A stretch of 64,000 nucleotides of DNA, taken from Aurifilum marmelostoma. Its lineage: Eukaryota; Ascomycota; Sordariomycetes; Diaporthales; Cryphonectriaceae. The number at the start of each line of letters is the position of its first letter. Within the stretch, counting starts at the first letter, position 1. The position numbers and the translations under genes are program-made. The DNA is taken from contig JAMXSV010000028.1 in assembly GCA_027559495.1 (NCBI GenBank), forward strand, positions 124,001 to 188,000. Reading direction: 5' to 3'. Shown here piece after piece: positions 1-12,304 of the stretch. The notes under the pieces were generated by a model. The model was not told where the DNA came from. It did not search any database and was given only the letters and a program-made list of their open reading frames with translations.

Positions 1-625
1 GTTGACCAGTAATTAACGCAATAATTACTTTCAATTTCTGTTATCAGCGATATTAGGACCAGCGTGTACCTAGTTGATGCAATAGACATGTTTCAAGTGT
101 ACCACGGTGGTTAAAAATGTGCTAAGTGATTCGACACGCATGTATCGGCCACTACATGTATATATGTATGTACACACACACACATATATATATAATACAT
201 ATAATATTTGCAGCGACGTATATACTTCTGGAAGTATACGCATCTTCCCGAGCATTTGCCTCGCAGAAGGCTTCAGAACAGAGTGTAGGATAATGAAAAG
301 GATATCAGAAGAGAACACAGGAGAAAAAAATAAAAGAAAAGAACAAATACATATATAAGAAAGGAAAGATATCTCAAACAGGATCTGGTGATGATACATA
401 TTTCTGCTGAGTCATCAAGAGGATCCTTGCCTACCCTGCCTACTCAGCAGTGGCCGCTCTGGGCCAAGGCAGATTCTTGGTTTGCACTAACTTCGTGCAC
501 ATCTCCAAATCCGATCCGAACCATGATCCAAACTTCTTCCTTACTGTCCCTCATATTCATCTACAACATGTGATCTGCCTCTACTTTGTATCAAGTAGGC
601 GGCGCCCTGTGAACTGGCATGATAA
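1..625. other. Left-edge spacer and leader of the Zn2Cys6 gene
   Basis: I see no supportable gene here. Open frames on both strands are short and low-complexity. The stretch holds a TA/CA microsatellite around 154-209 and an A-rich segment near 320-370. It presumably contains the promoter and leader of the downstream regulator, whose first ATG lies at 626. No TATA box can be assigned with confidence. Confidence 0.5.
154..209. repeat. TA/CA/GTA microsatellite tract
   Basis: Imperfect dinucleotide tract of alternating TA and CA steps (TATATGTATG, then CACACACA, then ATATATATAA). It is simple-sequence DNA in the putative promoter of the Zn2Cys6 gene. No coding role is visible. Confidence 0.8.
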
Positions 626-2571
626 ATGGGCTCCGACAAGCCCAAAAAAGGTATCGAAATCTCACCTCGCTCGAGACAACCTCGGGCGCGCCCCGACTAC
701 CAAGGCGCTGGCTGACTGTCCACGTCACATCCGCAGCTTGTTATCACTGCATGAAAAGGAGGATTGTATGTGACTTGACAACACCAAAGTGCAAAAAGTG
801 TGAGAAGAAGGGTCTTGATTGTCCTGGATATGGCATCAGGTATCGCTTTGCCGGGGGCAAGACAGTCCCACCGGCTACTGATGATGGAGGACCCTCAACG
901 GATGCCACAGAAGGCGCTACAACAGCGTCGTTACCGTCGTCTAGGCGAAGAGGGGGCAACTTGAAGTGGGTGGATGTGTCGAACCAAACCATACGACCCA
1001 GGAGGAGAGGACCCGGGAGAAGCTCTCAAGATGACTCCCGTGCAGGAGAATCATCGGGTCGTGCTGGTCTTCTTATCAGACATGTGCCACAGCATCATGA
1101 TGATCTGAATACAGATGCGACCAAGCACTTGGAGGGCTTAAGCAGTCTTCAGGGTGAATCATTCGCCCCTTCTCTTGGTACTGGAGACAGCCAAGCGTCT
1201 GCTCATGCGGCCCTCTTCAGCCGTACGTGCGAACCTGAACCATCCGATGCGCCAGGGGCAGACGAAGACCAAGTCATCGAAATCGCCAGCAGAGACTGTC
1301 GTCGAATCGGCTCAGGTCTGCCGAATCTAACAAACACTCTCATCAACCTTCCGCCGCTGCTTTCCAACCCTGATCCGAGAATACATCTTCTCTTCGACCA
1401 CTGTAAGTCTGCAGCCTGCCTCCTCAAGCAGCCTAGCGCCCTGACATGAGAGCTGAGTGGCAACGCATTGCGACAGTCTGTACTTATGTTTCGCCTGTGA
1501 TGCTTCTGTATGACGACGAAGCCAACGGCTACCGCCATCAAGTCTTGCCACTCGCCCTTTCTAGTCCTATTGTCGAGCGCGCCGTGTGCGTCGCCGCCGC
1601 TTTTCACCTGTCAGCGCGCAGGCCTGAGCTTCGACTGCCCGCCGAGAACGGCCGCGCTGCCATTATCAAAAAGTTGACCGAGAAGTCACTTGATCTGAGC
1701 GATGCGACCTGGGCAACCATCATTCTCCTCATCGTTGCCGACCTCGTCACCGGCCATGAGCATGTTCTCACACTGTACAAGATGCTTCTCTCCTTCCTGG
1801 ACGCGAGGAGACAAGCTGCAGGACACCTCAACGCAGAAAGAGGAGGGTCCAAGCTACAGGATTTCCTGTCCTTCCAATCGAGGCTGTATGTTGTCTCTGT
1901 CTCTTTTCTCTTGCCCTGTCTTCTTTACACCAATCAAGACGACGACTAATGACTTCAGGCTGTCCTTCTTCGCTTCTCCCGTTCTCGGCGAAACGAAAGC
2001 GATCGAGGGCTTTTCGCACATCCTGCAGAACCCCTTTGAGTGCCTGGTCCGTCCAGCGCCGCACAGAGATCAGTCTCTTGAAGACACGGGAGGAACGGGC
2101 GGACCGCCCGGCTCCACCCCGCCTACGACCGTTGACGTGAGGACTCAGCTCTACATAGACACCATCAGTGAAGGCGTCCAGATCTACCTCTTGCGCGCGA
2201 GAACCCCCGAGCCCGCAGGCGCAGATAACCCCTCTGCTCTCCCCGCGGCGCAAGCCACCGTGGCCCAGCGCGCAGAGGCAGACGAGATGATCGCCCAGAG
2301 CGTTGCCCGCATCCGCCGTCTCTTTGAGCAGGTCGACTCGTCTGCGCCGGGCGCCCACGCCATCGTCTGGCCTGCCTTTGTAGCCGCCGCCGAGTCGCGG
2401 ACCGAGGAAGACAGGGTGTTCTTTTCTGGCGTGCTGCGGCAGATCTGGACCTCTACGGGTTATGGTAATATCCTGCAGGGGCTGAATGCATTGCCTGAGA
2501 TCTGGGAACGCCAGGAGCAGGGGCAGGAGTGGACTTGTATGCTGACGAACCTGAAGACGTTGATCATGTGA
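626..2571 (+). CDS. Zn2Cys6 fungal transcription factor
   Basis: Four exons: 626-650, 737-1402, 1453-1885, 1959-2571 (578 aa). The first exon is only 25 nt. Its intron (651-736) carries a CTGAC branch site and a CAG acceptor, and splicing fuses a short basic leader directly to the zinc cluster. The binuclear cluster cysteines are at residues 10, 13, 20, 27, 30 and 37 (spacing C-x2-C-x6-C-x6-C-x2-C-x6-C), followed by the PGYG motif common after such clusters. A long Ser/Arg-rich linker follows, then a C-terminal helical region (from about residue 240) resembling the fungal-specific transcription factor domain of acr-2-like regulators. An alternative start at 619 reads through the first intron into a non-homologous leader and is less likely. 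The gene is convergent with CCT2. Target genes cannot be deduced. Confidence 0.85.
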
Positions 2572-3049
2572 TGAAAACTGGGGAGAGTTGGGGGCAAAAC
2601 GGGGGTTTCGTGTGTTAAACCTGCTTGATTCGGCATTTCTCTCTTTGGCTGTTCCTCCGAGGCATGATATCTGATAGTGATGACAAATCATTTACTATAC
2701 AGGTCTCAAATGTTGCTGAAATAAAGATGGACATGATCACTGTCGCACTTGACAGCTGATCATCAAGGATGATTCGGGTCACCCGACGTATTCAGTTCTC
2801 CACGGCCATAGCCGGGATACCTTTTGTCTTCTATGACAAAAAACCTTGGGACTCTGGATGAAGGATCATGCAATATTTCACGAGCGAGACTATCGCAATT
2901 CGATTCATTTTGCTTTTTATTTTCATTACACGGCGGGCTGCGGGATCTCTATATGGGTATAGTACACGCCCAGTCGTGGAAGCCTCGTGAGAATATGCAA
3001 TGAGCTTGAGTCTCGGTTCCTTGCTCCTTGGGTTTATACACTAGTCATC
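2572..3049. other. Convergent spacer, regulator/CCT2 3' ends
   Basis: This 478-bp gap separates two converging stop codons and should contain both 3' untranslated regions and polyadenylation sites. AT-rich stretches (2690-2730, 2870-2935) would suit that. I see no gene or repeat. Confidence 0.6.
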
Positions 3050-4882
3050 TCAGTGCCTCTCGCGCCTTCTCGGTGCTGCCCTGATGATATTGTCAACCCT
3101 GAGTAGCAGCTGTAAGGAGAGTTAGCAAATGTCCCTTGATCCGTCATGTCATTGCTCTTAGTAGGGTGGATGATCATAGTTACCTCAGCAGCCTCACTGG
3201 CTGACGACACCACCGCCTTCTTCAACTTGTAGCTTTCAATAACGCCCAGGTCGCGCATGTCGGCGATACCGCCGCCAGGCGTCATCAGATCCAGGCCATA
3301 TGTGGTCATGCCGTCGTAGATAGCCTTGCGCAGACGGGCAACCAGCTCACCCGAATCCAGACCGGCATTGTCGGCCAGAATGGTGGGTAACTGCCGCAGA
3401 GCGACGGCGAAAGAGGCCACTGCCATCTGCTTCTTGCCCTCTACGCGAGTGGCCGCGCCCTCGACGGCCTTGGCCATCAGCATCTCTGCGCATCCGCCGC
3501 CGAGGGTTGTCCTTGGCTCCCTGACCGTCTGGGACAGAACGGCTAGGGCGTCGTGCAGACTCCGCTCGGCCTCGTCCAGAAGTTGTGCCGTCGCGCCACG
3601 GAGCACGATGGTGCAGGCCTGGCCCGCAGCCACACCCGAGAACTTGATCAGGGTGTCCTCGCCAATGATGATCTCCTCGATAAGGTCGCACTGTCCCAGC
3701 TTGACCTGCTCGGGGTGGTCGAAGGTGGATGTGATCTCTCCTCCGGTGACCAGGGCAAGTCGCTCGATACCGTCAAAGTCGGCGTGCTCGATAGACATGA
3801 TGCCGGCGTCGGTGAAGAGCTGCTCCGGCCAGTTGTAGATGAGCTGCCGGTTGATGAAGCAGTTGATGCCGTGTGACTTGATCTTCTCGACCTTGGCCTT
3901 CATCTTCTCCCGCTCCGCCTTCTCCAGCTCGGCCAGCTTGCTGGTAGACTGCACCTTGACCCTAGCACCGAAGATCTTGACCTTGTCCGTGTCCATGGAG
4001 GTGTTGGCGACGAGAATCTTGGCCTTCTCCAGGCGCTTGGGCTGGTTGACACCAATCTTCTTGTCCAGGATGAAACCCTCGTCCAGGTAGGACTCGCTGA
4101 GCTTGCCACCAGCCTTCTTGATGATCTGTATGTTGCTCAGATCCGAGGAGCCCTTGAGACGCAGGACGGCCTCACACGCCAGCTCGGCGAAGTGATCCCT
4201 ATCCTGCGCCAGAACTTTTGAGCTGAGGGTGGTCCTTGCGATGGCGACCAGGTCCTTCCTGAAGGCCTCCTGGTTCTGGCTGTGGTCGACAGCAGAGCCC
4301 TCGAGGGCCTTCAGTGCCGCACTGCTTGCTATCCGGTAGCCTTCGATGATGGTCTGGGGGTGGATCTTCTTGTCGACCAGCTTCTCGGCCTCGCGGAGCA
4401 GCTCGGCGGCCAGGACGGAGACGGACGTGGTGCCGTCACCGACCTCATCGTCTTGTACCTTGGAAATGTTGACGAGGACCTTGGCGGCGGCGTTATCGAG
4501 GGCGATGGACTTCAAGATGGTTGCGCCATCGTTCGTGACCAGGATGTCACCAGTGGAACTTTATGTTAGGGATAAAAAAGTGTTAGTCGTTGGTAGAGAC
4601 GTGGACGCGCGGGGCTAACACGGGCTTGGGAGGAGCAACACATACGCAGACTGCATGATTTTGTCCATGCCTTTGGGGCCGAGGGTGCTCTTGACCAGGT
4701 CACCAACGGCGATGGCGCCGACGAAGGCTGTGAGACGGGCATTCTCGCCCTTCTCTTCGGTCGTGCCCTCCTCGAAGATCTGGGTCGGGCTGAAGGAAGA
4801 CTGCGCACCGGGAACTTGGTCAGTATCTCAGTGCCTGGAGAGCTTTGGCAACGTTAGGGGATAACGAAGAGGGCCATACCAT
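3050..4882 (-). CDS. T-complex protein 1 subunit beta (CCT2)
   Basis: Exons in transcript order: 4882-4880, 4800-4646, 4558-3184, 3109-3050 (530 aa, matching the roughly 530 of the family). It encodes the beta subunit of the cytosolic group II chaperonin TRiC/CCT, which folds actin, tubulin and WD40 proteins in an ATP-driven hetero-oligomeric ring. Visible signatures include an N-terminal SFSPTQIFEEG-type start, LGPKGMDKI, the ATPase motif GDGTTSVSVLAAEL, LGGGCAEM, and the C-terminal LLLRVDNIIRAAPRR. The first coding exon is just the ATG, since an intron (4801-4879) begins immediately after it. Other introns are 4559-4645 and 3110-3183. All phases close correctly. It is divergent from eIF3b across about 1.1 kb. 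The frame is intact. Confidence 0.96.
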
Positions 4883-6005
4883 GTTGCACTTGGTATGGCT
4901 GAGATGAAAACGTGTCGTGCAGCCTGCCTGGAGAGGTCGAGAAGAAGGAGAGACGAGTTCTGAGCTCGTTGGTGGTCAAGGTGGGGGAGGGGGGCGTGTC
5001 CGGGCGAGGTGTCAGTCGGTCAAATATCGAGAATCATAATGGCTACAGTAGCAGAGCTCTCCTGTCACTTTTATTCTGCCGGCCGCGACCCAGCTGAGTT
5101 TTCTGGTCTGCCAGCGCGTCTCCCACCTTGGCCGCGGGGTCACTGCAGCTGGCAGGGGCTAGCCCCCCTGTACCCTTCCTAAGCATGTATTGTAGTACCT
5201 ACCATTACAGCGCGTCCTCAAGGAGCCGGAACCCTTTTCGAACTCGACAATACTTTTTTCATGTTAAGTGAAATCAGGCGAATATGGATGTCGCCACATT
5301 ATATCTCTTTTGGAACAGGATTTTGGCAGCATACAAATATTGTCTTCTGCGTGAACCTGTGGTGCGTACTACGTAGATGCAATAGGTAGGTACCACGGGC
5401 ACTACTGTAGCTGAGGCTCTCAGGCTCCTTCAGCGGGGTGTGGTCCAGTACCACCGCCGCCCTACCAAGCTGCCTCGTCAGAAGCCCGCCGAAAGGTTGT
5501 TCCAGGCCGGATGTGCTTGGATGCCACTAACTGAACAGGTCAGGCCCACCGGCTCCTGGGCCCCACCAAAAAGACGAGCAAGTCAGGTAGAACTTCTGAG
5601 CATGGGCCACTTTCCTCTGAGCCATCCCAGTTGTCGCCTGTAGCAAAATTCCCCCCATCTCAGCAAAAATTGACGCTGCCCACCTACATCCCTCCTTTGC
5701 GACGACCACAGCGCCCTGCATCAATAGCAGCAAGCTGCACGCAGATTTCGTCCGCCCTGAAACCTCAGCAGGTATCCCCTCACCACCTTGCCATTCCGGA
5801 CACTACGGAGCCGCTCCCACGAGGAACATTTCTTTGTGGCCACCAGACTGTTTCCATTCATTAGTGGGGCAGAGCACAAACAATCACAACAATACCAACA
5901 AGAAGCACAAGAACATACACCACGTTCCAGCTTCCCCGAGGATCAATACCACCGTCACCACACAACTACGCGGATCAGTATCGCTTGGTCGACACGTTGC
6001 CCAGT
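4883..6005. other. Divergent CCT2/eIF3b promoter region
   Basis: This 1.1-kb stretch separates the two divergent start codons. It holds both leaders and promoters. The last 120 bp before the eIF3b ATG are A/C-rich with CAACAA-type repeats, typical of fungal leaders. A palindromic TACTACGTAG element lies near 5367-5376 and a similar one recurs near 23780. No TATA box or additional gene is supportable. Confidence 0.55.
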
Positions 6006-8450
6006 ATGGCGCCGCCCACAGCGACCTTCGACCACCTTCGCGAGGCCGACCTTGACGACGATGAATATGATGAGGATGAGGTAGACGTCTCCGACCTGCG
6101 CGAGAAGTACGAGGTTGCCCTTGACCAGGGTTACGATCACTTTGTCGTCGTCGATGGCCTTCCTGAGGTCACCGAAGAGCAGAAGCCGAAGCTCGTCAAG
6201 TTTCTCCAGAAGAAGCTGAACTCCGTCGGCAAGACACGCGAGGACCAGATCTACATGCCTATCGGTGATAATGGAAAGTCTCTGAGGTATGTCTCCTCCC
6301 GTCACCTTGTTCGCCTGCCCGATCTGCTCTTTGATGTCCGATATGTAGTGGTAATCCTAACGCTTTCTTGCCTATACAGATTCGCTTTCGTCGAGTACTC
6401 CTCAGCCGCCGAGGCTGGCGCTGCTGTGCGCCAGCTGGACATGGTCCCTCTCGACAAGAAGCACACCCTGCGCGTCAACAAGCTGACCGACATTGAGCGA
6501 TATGGACGTGAGGGCAGGATCGACGAGGAGTACCAGCCTCCTCACATCGAGCCTTTTGAGGAGAAGGAGCACCTGCGTTCCTTCTTGGCTGATCCTTCTG
6601 GCCGTGGCCGTGATCAATTCATCATGCACCGTGGTGATACTGTTGGCGTCTTCTGGAACAACGACAAGGACGTCCCTGAGAACATTGTTGACCGTCAGTT
6701 CTGGACTGAGACCTTTGTGCAATGGTCTCCACTCGGCACGTATCTCATCAGTGTTCATGCGCAGGGAGTCCAGCTGTGGGCCGGTGCTAGCTGGGCCAGG
6801 CAGCGCAGATTTGGTCACCCCTTCGTCAACCTGGTTGCCTTTTCGCCCAACGAGAACTATCTGGTTACTTGGTCCAACCGCCCCATCGCTATTGGCGACG
6901 ACGCTCACCCGCAGCTGACCCGCGACGACGATGGTAAGAACTACGTCGTGTGGGATATCGCTACTGGCAAGCCTCTGCGATCTTTTGCCAACCTCGACAC
7001 ACCTGCCGGCCCCGAGGGTGGCCCTGTTAAGGCCCCCAGACAGCCATGGCCCGCGTTCAAGTGGTCGGCGGATGACAAGTACGTTGCCCGTATGACCCAG
7101 GGCCAGTCCATCTCTGTCTACACTCTGCCGAGCATGGGACTGCTGGACAAGACCACCATCAAGATCGAGGGCGTCATGGACTTCGACTGGGCGCCAACCA
7201 CTCCAAAGCGCGAAGGTGTCAAGAACTACGAGCAGCTGTTCTGCTACTGGACCCCCGAGATTGGCAGCAACCCTGCCAAGGTCGGCCTGATGAGCATCCC
7301 CTCGAAGGAGGTTGTCCGGTCCCTCAATCTGTTCAGCGTCTCTGACGCCAAGCTCCACTGGCAGTCGGATGCTGCCTACATCTGCGTCAAGGTCGACAGG
7401 CACTCCAAGTCCAAGAAATCCCAGGCTACCACCCTCGAGATCTTCCGCGTCAAGGAGAAGGGCGTCCCCGTCGAGGTGGTTGACACCATCAAGGACACTG
7501 TGATCAACTTTGCTTGGGAGCCCAAGGGAGATCGATTTGTTATCATCACGGCCCCTGAACCACCTGGAGCCACGGCCGTTGCTCCCAAGACCAACGTCGC
7601 GTTCTTCTGTCCAGAGAAGGCCAAGGGCAATGCCATCGGCAACTTCAGGCACCTGCGGACCCTGGAGAAGAAGAACAGCAATGCCATCTACTGGTCGCCA
7701 CGCGGGCGCTTCGTGGTTGTGGCGACCGTGCACAACCAGCAGAGCTCCGAGCTTGAGTTCTACGACCTGGACTTTGAGGGCGAGAAGCCCGAGGCCGAGA
7801 AGGATCTGACGGCCAACCTACAGCTCATGAACACGGCGGATCACTACGGCGTCACAGATGTAGAATGGGATCCTTCTGGGCGATATGTTGCGTCCTGGGC
7901 GTCTGCATGGAAACACTCTGTAAGTCAAATCCAAGGCCTCCTCGGCCGCCCCAATACCCGTCTTCCAAAGGTTCCAATGTGCCGGTGACTAATTTTGTGC
8001 GTGTGCGCGTGGGTGCAGATGGAGAATGGATATCACATCTACGATTTCAGGGGTGAGCTGCTGCGTGAGGACCACCTGGAGAAGTTTAAGCAATGGTCAT
8101 GGCGGCCCCGGCCCGCAACGCTGCTCACCAAGGAGGAGCAGAAGCAGATCCGCAAGAACCTGCGCGAGTACTCTCGGGTATTCGAGGAGGAGGATGCCCA
8201 GCGCATCACGGGCGCAAACCAGGAGGTGATCGAGCGGAGGCGGGAGAAGCTGCGGGAGTGGCTCGAGTTCCGCGAGTCTGTGGAGGCGGAGGCGGCGGAG
8301 GAGCGCGAGGCCATGGGTCTGCCTGCGGACCCGGCGGAGGAGCTGCGCAGGGCCAAGATGGCGGAGCTGGCGCCGGGCGAGGAGGAGCAGGTGATCGAGG
8401 AGATCGTGGAGGAGGTAATCGAGGAGAGCGAGGAGGTTGTCAGCACCTAG
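6006..8450 (+). CDS. Translation initiation factor eIF3 subunit b (PRT1)
   Basis: Exons 6006-6286, 6380-7919, 8019-8450 (750 aa). eIF3b is the scaffold subunit of eIF3, bridging the 40S ribosome with eIF3a, g and i in the cytoplasm. The order is: an acidic N-terminal segment, an RRM (FVVVDGLP near residue 40, then FAFVEYSSAAEA across the first intron), a nine-bladed WD40-like propeller (eIF2A-type fold) through the middle, and a charged helical C-terminus rich in Glu/Arg that in homologues binds eIF3g and eIF3i. Introns are 6287-6379 and 7920-8018. Both have lengths divisible by three, and the first stays open when unspliced. ATG 6006 is the first in-frame ATG and matches family starts. Intact. 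Confidence 0.96.
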
Positions 8451-8976
8451 AGGCCGACAGGCCACGGACAGCTCTGCTGTACCTGACCTGGTCAGGAATC
8501 AAGCTACACCGCAATATTCAGGGGTTCCGTTCTTTTTTTCTCTACCGAAAACAAAAAAAGAAGCTTCAGGTGTTGGGTCGGCAATGGAAAATGAAGTTCG
8601 ATCTAGAGCTCCTAGAGTGGGGACAAGGGTACTGTGCAATATCATGGCCTTTACACTTTTTTTAAATTGATGAAGGTTGCTTGTCGTTTTGCATGGTGTA
8701 TATAGACCAGGTCTAGGTGGTGCTTGTGGCCAGGGACCCTCAAGGGCGATCATCGTATCCATCACGAATGCTGCACTGCTGCCGCAGGTTCGTACCGTTC
8801 CATGGTCCGTGAACAAGGAGGACGATCCTTTCCGAGGAGCTTGACTGCTGCCAGAACGAATGTCTCGTTCAATCGAGCACGCAGAGACGAATGAAGAGTC
8901 ATGGTTCAATTACATCGTGTATTGTTCGTATATGGAGGTTGCCTTAGTAGGGGATAGTATATGATAGCACTGCACC

Positions 8977-9008
8977 GTGTACGCGTGTACGCGCACGCGC
9001 ACGCGCAC
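8977..9008. repeat. Alternating purine-pyrimidine (Z-DNA-prone) tract
   Basis: Nearly uninterrupted GT/AC/GC alternation containing three consecutive GCGCAC units. Such alternating CG/CA tracts are classical Z-DNA formers. It lies about 170 bp from a pure CA repeat. No coding role is visible. Confidence 0.7.
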
Positions 9009-9178
9009 AACACGAGTTGATTTTCCCCCATGAGCGAGGGCTGGATGGATAATCAAGCAAGCTTGTTGCGTACACAGTACTCACACAAGCAAAAGAACCC
9101 ACCCACAAGGCAAGGCGAGCCCGGGGCAAGATGACGGGACTGATCTTTACATAAGATTCGGTGGAGCCCACCCTACAT

Positions 9179-9181
<3 letters not shown>

Positions 9182-9219
<38 letters not shown>
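9182..9219. repeat. (AC)19 microsatellite
   Basis: Perfect dinucleotide repeat of about 38 bp in the eIF3b-TBC spacer. Confidence 0.95.
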
Positions 9220-9222
<3 letters not shown>

Positions 9223-12200
9223 GATCGTTTCCACAGCAGCAGCGCGCAAGGCTGAGCGAGTGGGAATCTGGCCAGGCCCTCCCACCCCTTCTTCTCCCCC
9301 CCCCCCCGGCTCCCCTTTTCTGAAAATGGTGTGTGCAATTTCGGCGGCGCCTGGAGGGGTGAGCTGTGATTGGACCCAGGGGGTGAAAATCAGGGCTGCA
9401 TGCTATGAACCCGATGTCACATTTGATGTAATCACCTCTTGGAGCTTAATTTCTTTTTTTCCCCATCTTCTCTCTCCTTCCGCCGATGCTTCTAGTGTCC
9501 TGTCTGTGGGTAGTAAGTGTTGGTTGAAAGTCAATCACGGGCCTGGGATGGGAGGAAAAAAAAAGAATGTCGGGGAATGGTTTGAGGATGCGCCACGGCG
9601 TCGTTGGAGTGAAACTAAGGACCAAGGCAAGCCACCAGGAGAGGGTGGATATTGCCGCGTACCGTCGAACCGAAAGAGTAAAAAAAAAGAGTAAAAAAGT
9701 TTCGCATTCTCTCAAGCGAAAGTATGCTTATCCACAGGCCGCGAACACACACTCATGCATCTTCTGGAATATCCTCTTGCTTTGTCTTGATGGAGAACAT
9801 AAAAAGTAAGAAGAGGAAACAAACTGGAGATGGGTATATTGGCAAGGACCTCAGGATCGAAATAGAAAAGGACGGGTCCTTGTTGGAGTCCACTTCTGCC
9901 ATCTGCTGGAGGACCGAGGGAGGGGAGAGGAGGAAATAATAGTCGATTGATCGACCCTTGGATTGACCCCTCTTCTCTCTCCCGCTCCCTTGGGCCTCCT
10001 GGTCTGCTGGCCTTCCGGCCTCCCGAGCGAGCAGGCCATTTCGAGATCCGAAATAGCGGTGTTGTTGGAAGGATGCTGCGGGCTTGTTCTCTGTTGGTCA
10101 GCATCTCTCTGTCGTAATCTTCAACTCATCTATTTTGCCCTCGTTGCCAAGTCACTGCTGCATATCTGGATACCACCATACACCGACTGGATATCCCAGC
10201 TTGCAGCAGGGGGGGGAAGAGGAAAAGCATATTTCCTGACATCCCGAGAGAGATAAGAAAGAGAAAAAACCTGTTGTTGTCGGGCGGCAGTTTATCCTGA
10301 GAGGGCATGGTGTGGGTTAGGAAGACGGGGAACAACAAGCAAGCTGTAAGCATGGCTTGCCGGTGCTTGTGTGTGGTAGCATCCCACCCCCCAGGGCTGC
10401 CGACCATAATCAAACGAGAGAAGCATTGACGACAGCAGGTCAATCGAGATGAGGAGAGCGGACACTAGCAGAGATGACAGCAGGTTTGTGTGGTGAGGAG
10501 TTAGTGTAGTATCCCTGTCATCCCATCCACACACCCCCTTCCAGCAGCCAGCGCCGTTGGAAATTAAGAAAATTTAGTGGGTTCCTCCGGTGCTGTCTCT
10601 AGCGGCAGTGACTTCTCACAACGGCCCTGCCGCCCCCCTGTAGCTGGCTGCTGCTCGGCCCTTCAGCACCAGCACCCATACCAATACCAGCACCAGTATC
10701 AGCAACCAACTGTCCCGGGGCTTGACTCTCTGCACACAGAGGGGCTGCAGATTTTCTGAGAGGCCTGGCTGGCCCTGTGGAGATACTAGCCCGGGAGCCT
10801 TGGGGGGGGGGGGGTGGAGGGATGCAGCGTTAGCCCGCGGCGTGCCTGGCACTGGGCCTCCTCCACTTGACATGGGAGCGAGAGAGCGACCTTGAATGTT
10901 CATCCCATCTACCCGCTCAAGATCTTTGACCTCATCCGCTCATTCCTCCTCCCGCACTCTCCTCTTTTTTCCTTCTCTCCTCACCTCAACCTCCACCATT
11001 CGCTCTCCTCTTGTTCTCATCAGGGCACATTAGACCATCCTACCCCCAGAGTTTCTTTTTACTCCGTCACTCGTTTTATTTTTGCTTTTGCTTTCTTTCC
11101 AACTCGATTGAGGGGCTTTGATCTATAACGACGCATTCAGATCTTCCTCCACCCACCAGCACCACCACCACCACCACCACCAACTTACCCCGGAACAAGT
11201 ATTTGTTACTGGTACTCAACCTTGTTTCTTCTCCAAAACACTCCGTTGCTCGACTCTCCTTGGAGCACGTTACTTTCTTTTCTTCTTTTATTTTCCCTCT
11301 ATTCTTTAATTCTTACTATCTTGCCCCCAAAGGGCAGACCACCACTCGTTCAAATCTTTTTATTTCCATTGTTTGTTTGACCTGTCAAGCAGGCCCAGGA
11401 ACAAAGCCTATTTTTGGCCCAGCCATCAGCAAAGTTGCATTCCTGCAAGCGGCCTAACCACCAGGACCGACCCCGGCCTCGACCTTGACCCCGTCTGAGA
11501 TCGTGAGACACACACCATACCAGATCTCTCGGACCCTGCAGACCCTGCCGCAGTAACAGTAACACAACCATCAACCCAGTATTCTACCTGCTCTGCCCTC
11601 CACCTGCTTCTGGGCCGCTCCAATCGTGACCAACCCCCCTCACGCTCCATCGCCATTCTGGGGCGTGTGAGAGAGTGTTGGAGTCTGTGCTGTGGGATCA
11701 CACAAGGGAAACCTGCGCCTCTTCCGTCTCGTTTCGTCTCGTCTTCAAGAGAAGACGTTGATCCTGTTCTCGTCTGCTTCTGTACTGCCAGCTATCACCA
11801 CCAGTTGTCGAGACCACAACTCGTCAAAGCAGAGCAGGACGAGAGAACCAAGATCCCGAATCGCAAGCAAAGCCACTTCGGAACACTGTCGGCGCTTCAC
11901 CAACGTCAATCGTCCCAAGGTTGTCTGTCCTTTATGCGCCCTCAGACCCTAGACGTCACCTCGTCTTAATTCCTGACCCACTCCTGCCCGGCTGCGCTGC
12001 TGCAGGTTCAGGCCGACCGAGGATCCGCCGCCGTGTTTTTCCAGCATTGACGACCAGACGATATACTACAGCCAATTGCGGTGATCTCCGTCGTTGCAGA
12101 TTAAGCTTATATACTCCTGCGACGTCATTACCACCACCGAGGGCAACAACCTTTATACGCTCTTCCACCGTGACGTCGACACCTGCGACGACGACGTTGC

Positions 12201-12304
12201 CCATTCGTGGCTGACGGCGTGCCTACATACATATCGTGCTACTCGAGAAAGTCGTCTACAGATTCTAATTGATCGTTCCGCTTCTGGCGCAGGATCATGT
12301 CAAG

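Larger units (their letters stand above)
8451..12304. other. 3.9-kb spacer and long leader of the TBC gene
   Basis: No supportable coding gene. From left to right: the eIF3b 3' region, an alternating purine-pyrimidine tract (8977-9008), a CA microsatellite (9182-9219), a C12 run (9296-9307), a G13 run (10802-10814), then from about 10920 a strongly pyrimidine-rich zone with ACC triplets (11161-11181). That zone looks like an extended transcript leader for the TBC gene. A CTAAT branch-like site (about 12265) and a GCAG acceptor (12289-12292) suggest a leader intron ending just before the ATG cluster at 12305. Its donor cannot be fixed. Confidence 0.5.

Noticed and set aside
6402..7733. 443-codon open frame on the minus strand
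   Set aside because: It lies wholly antisense to eIF3b exon 2 and arises from GC-rich third positions; no motif or splice context.
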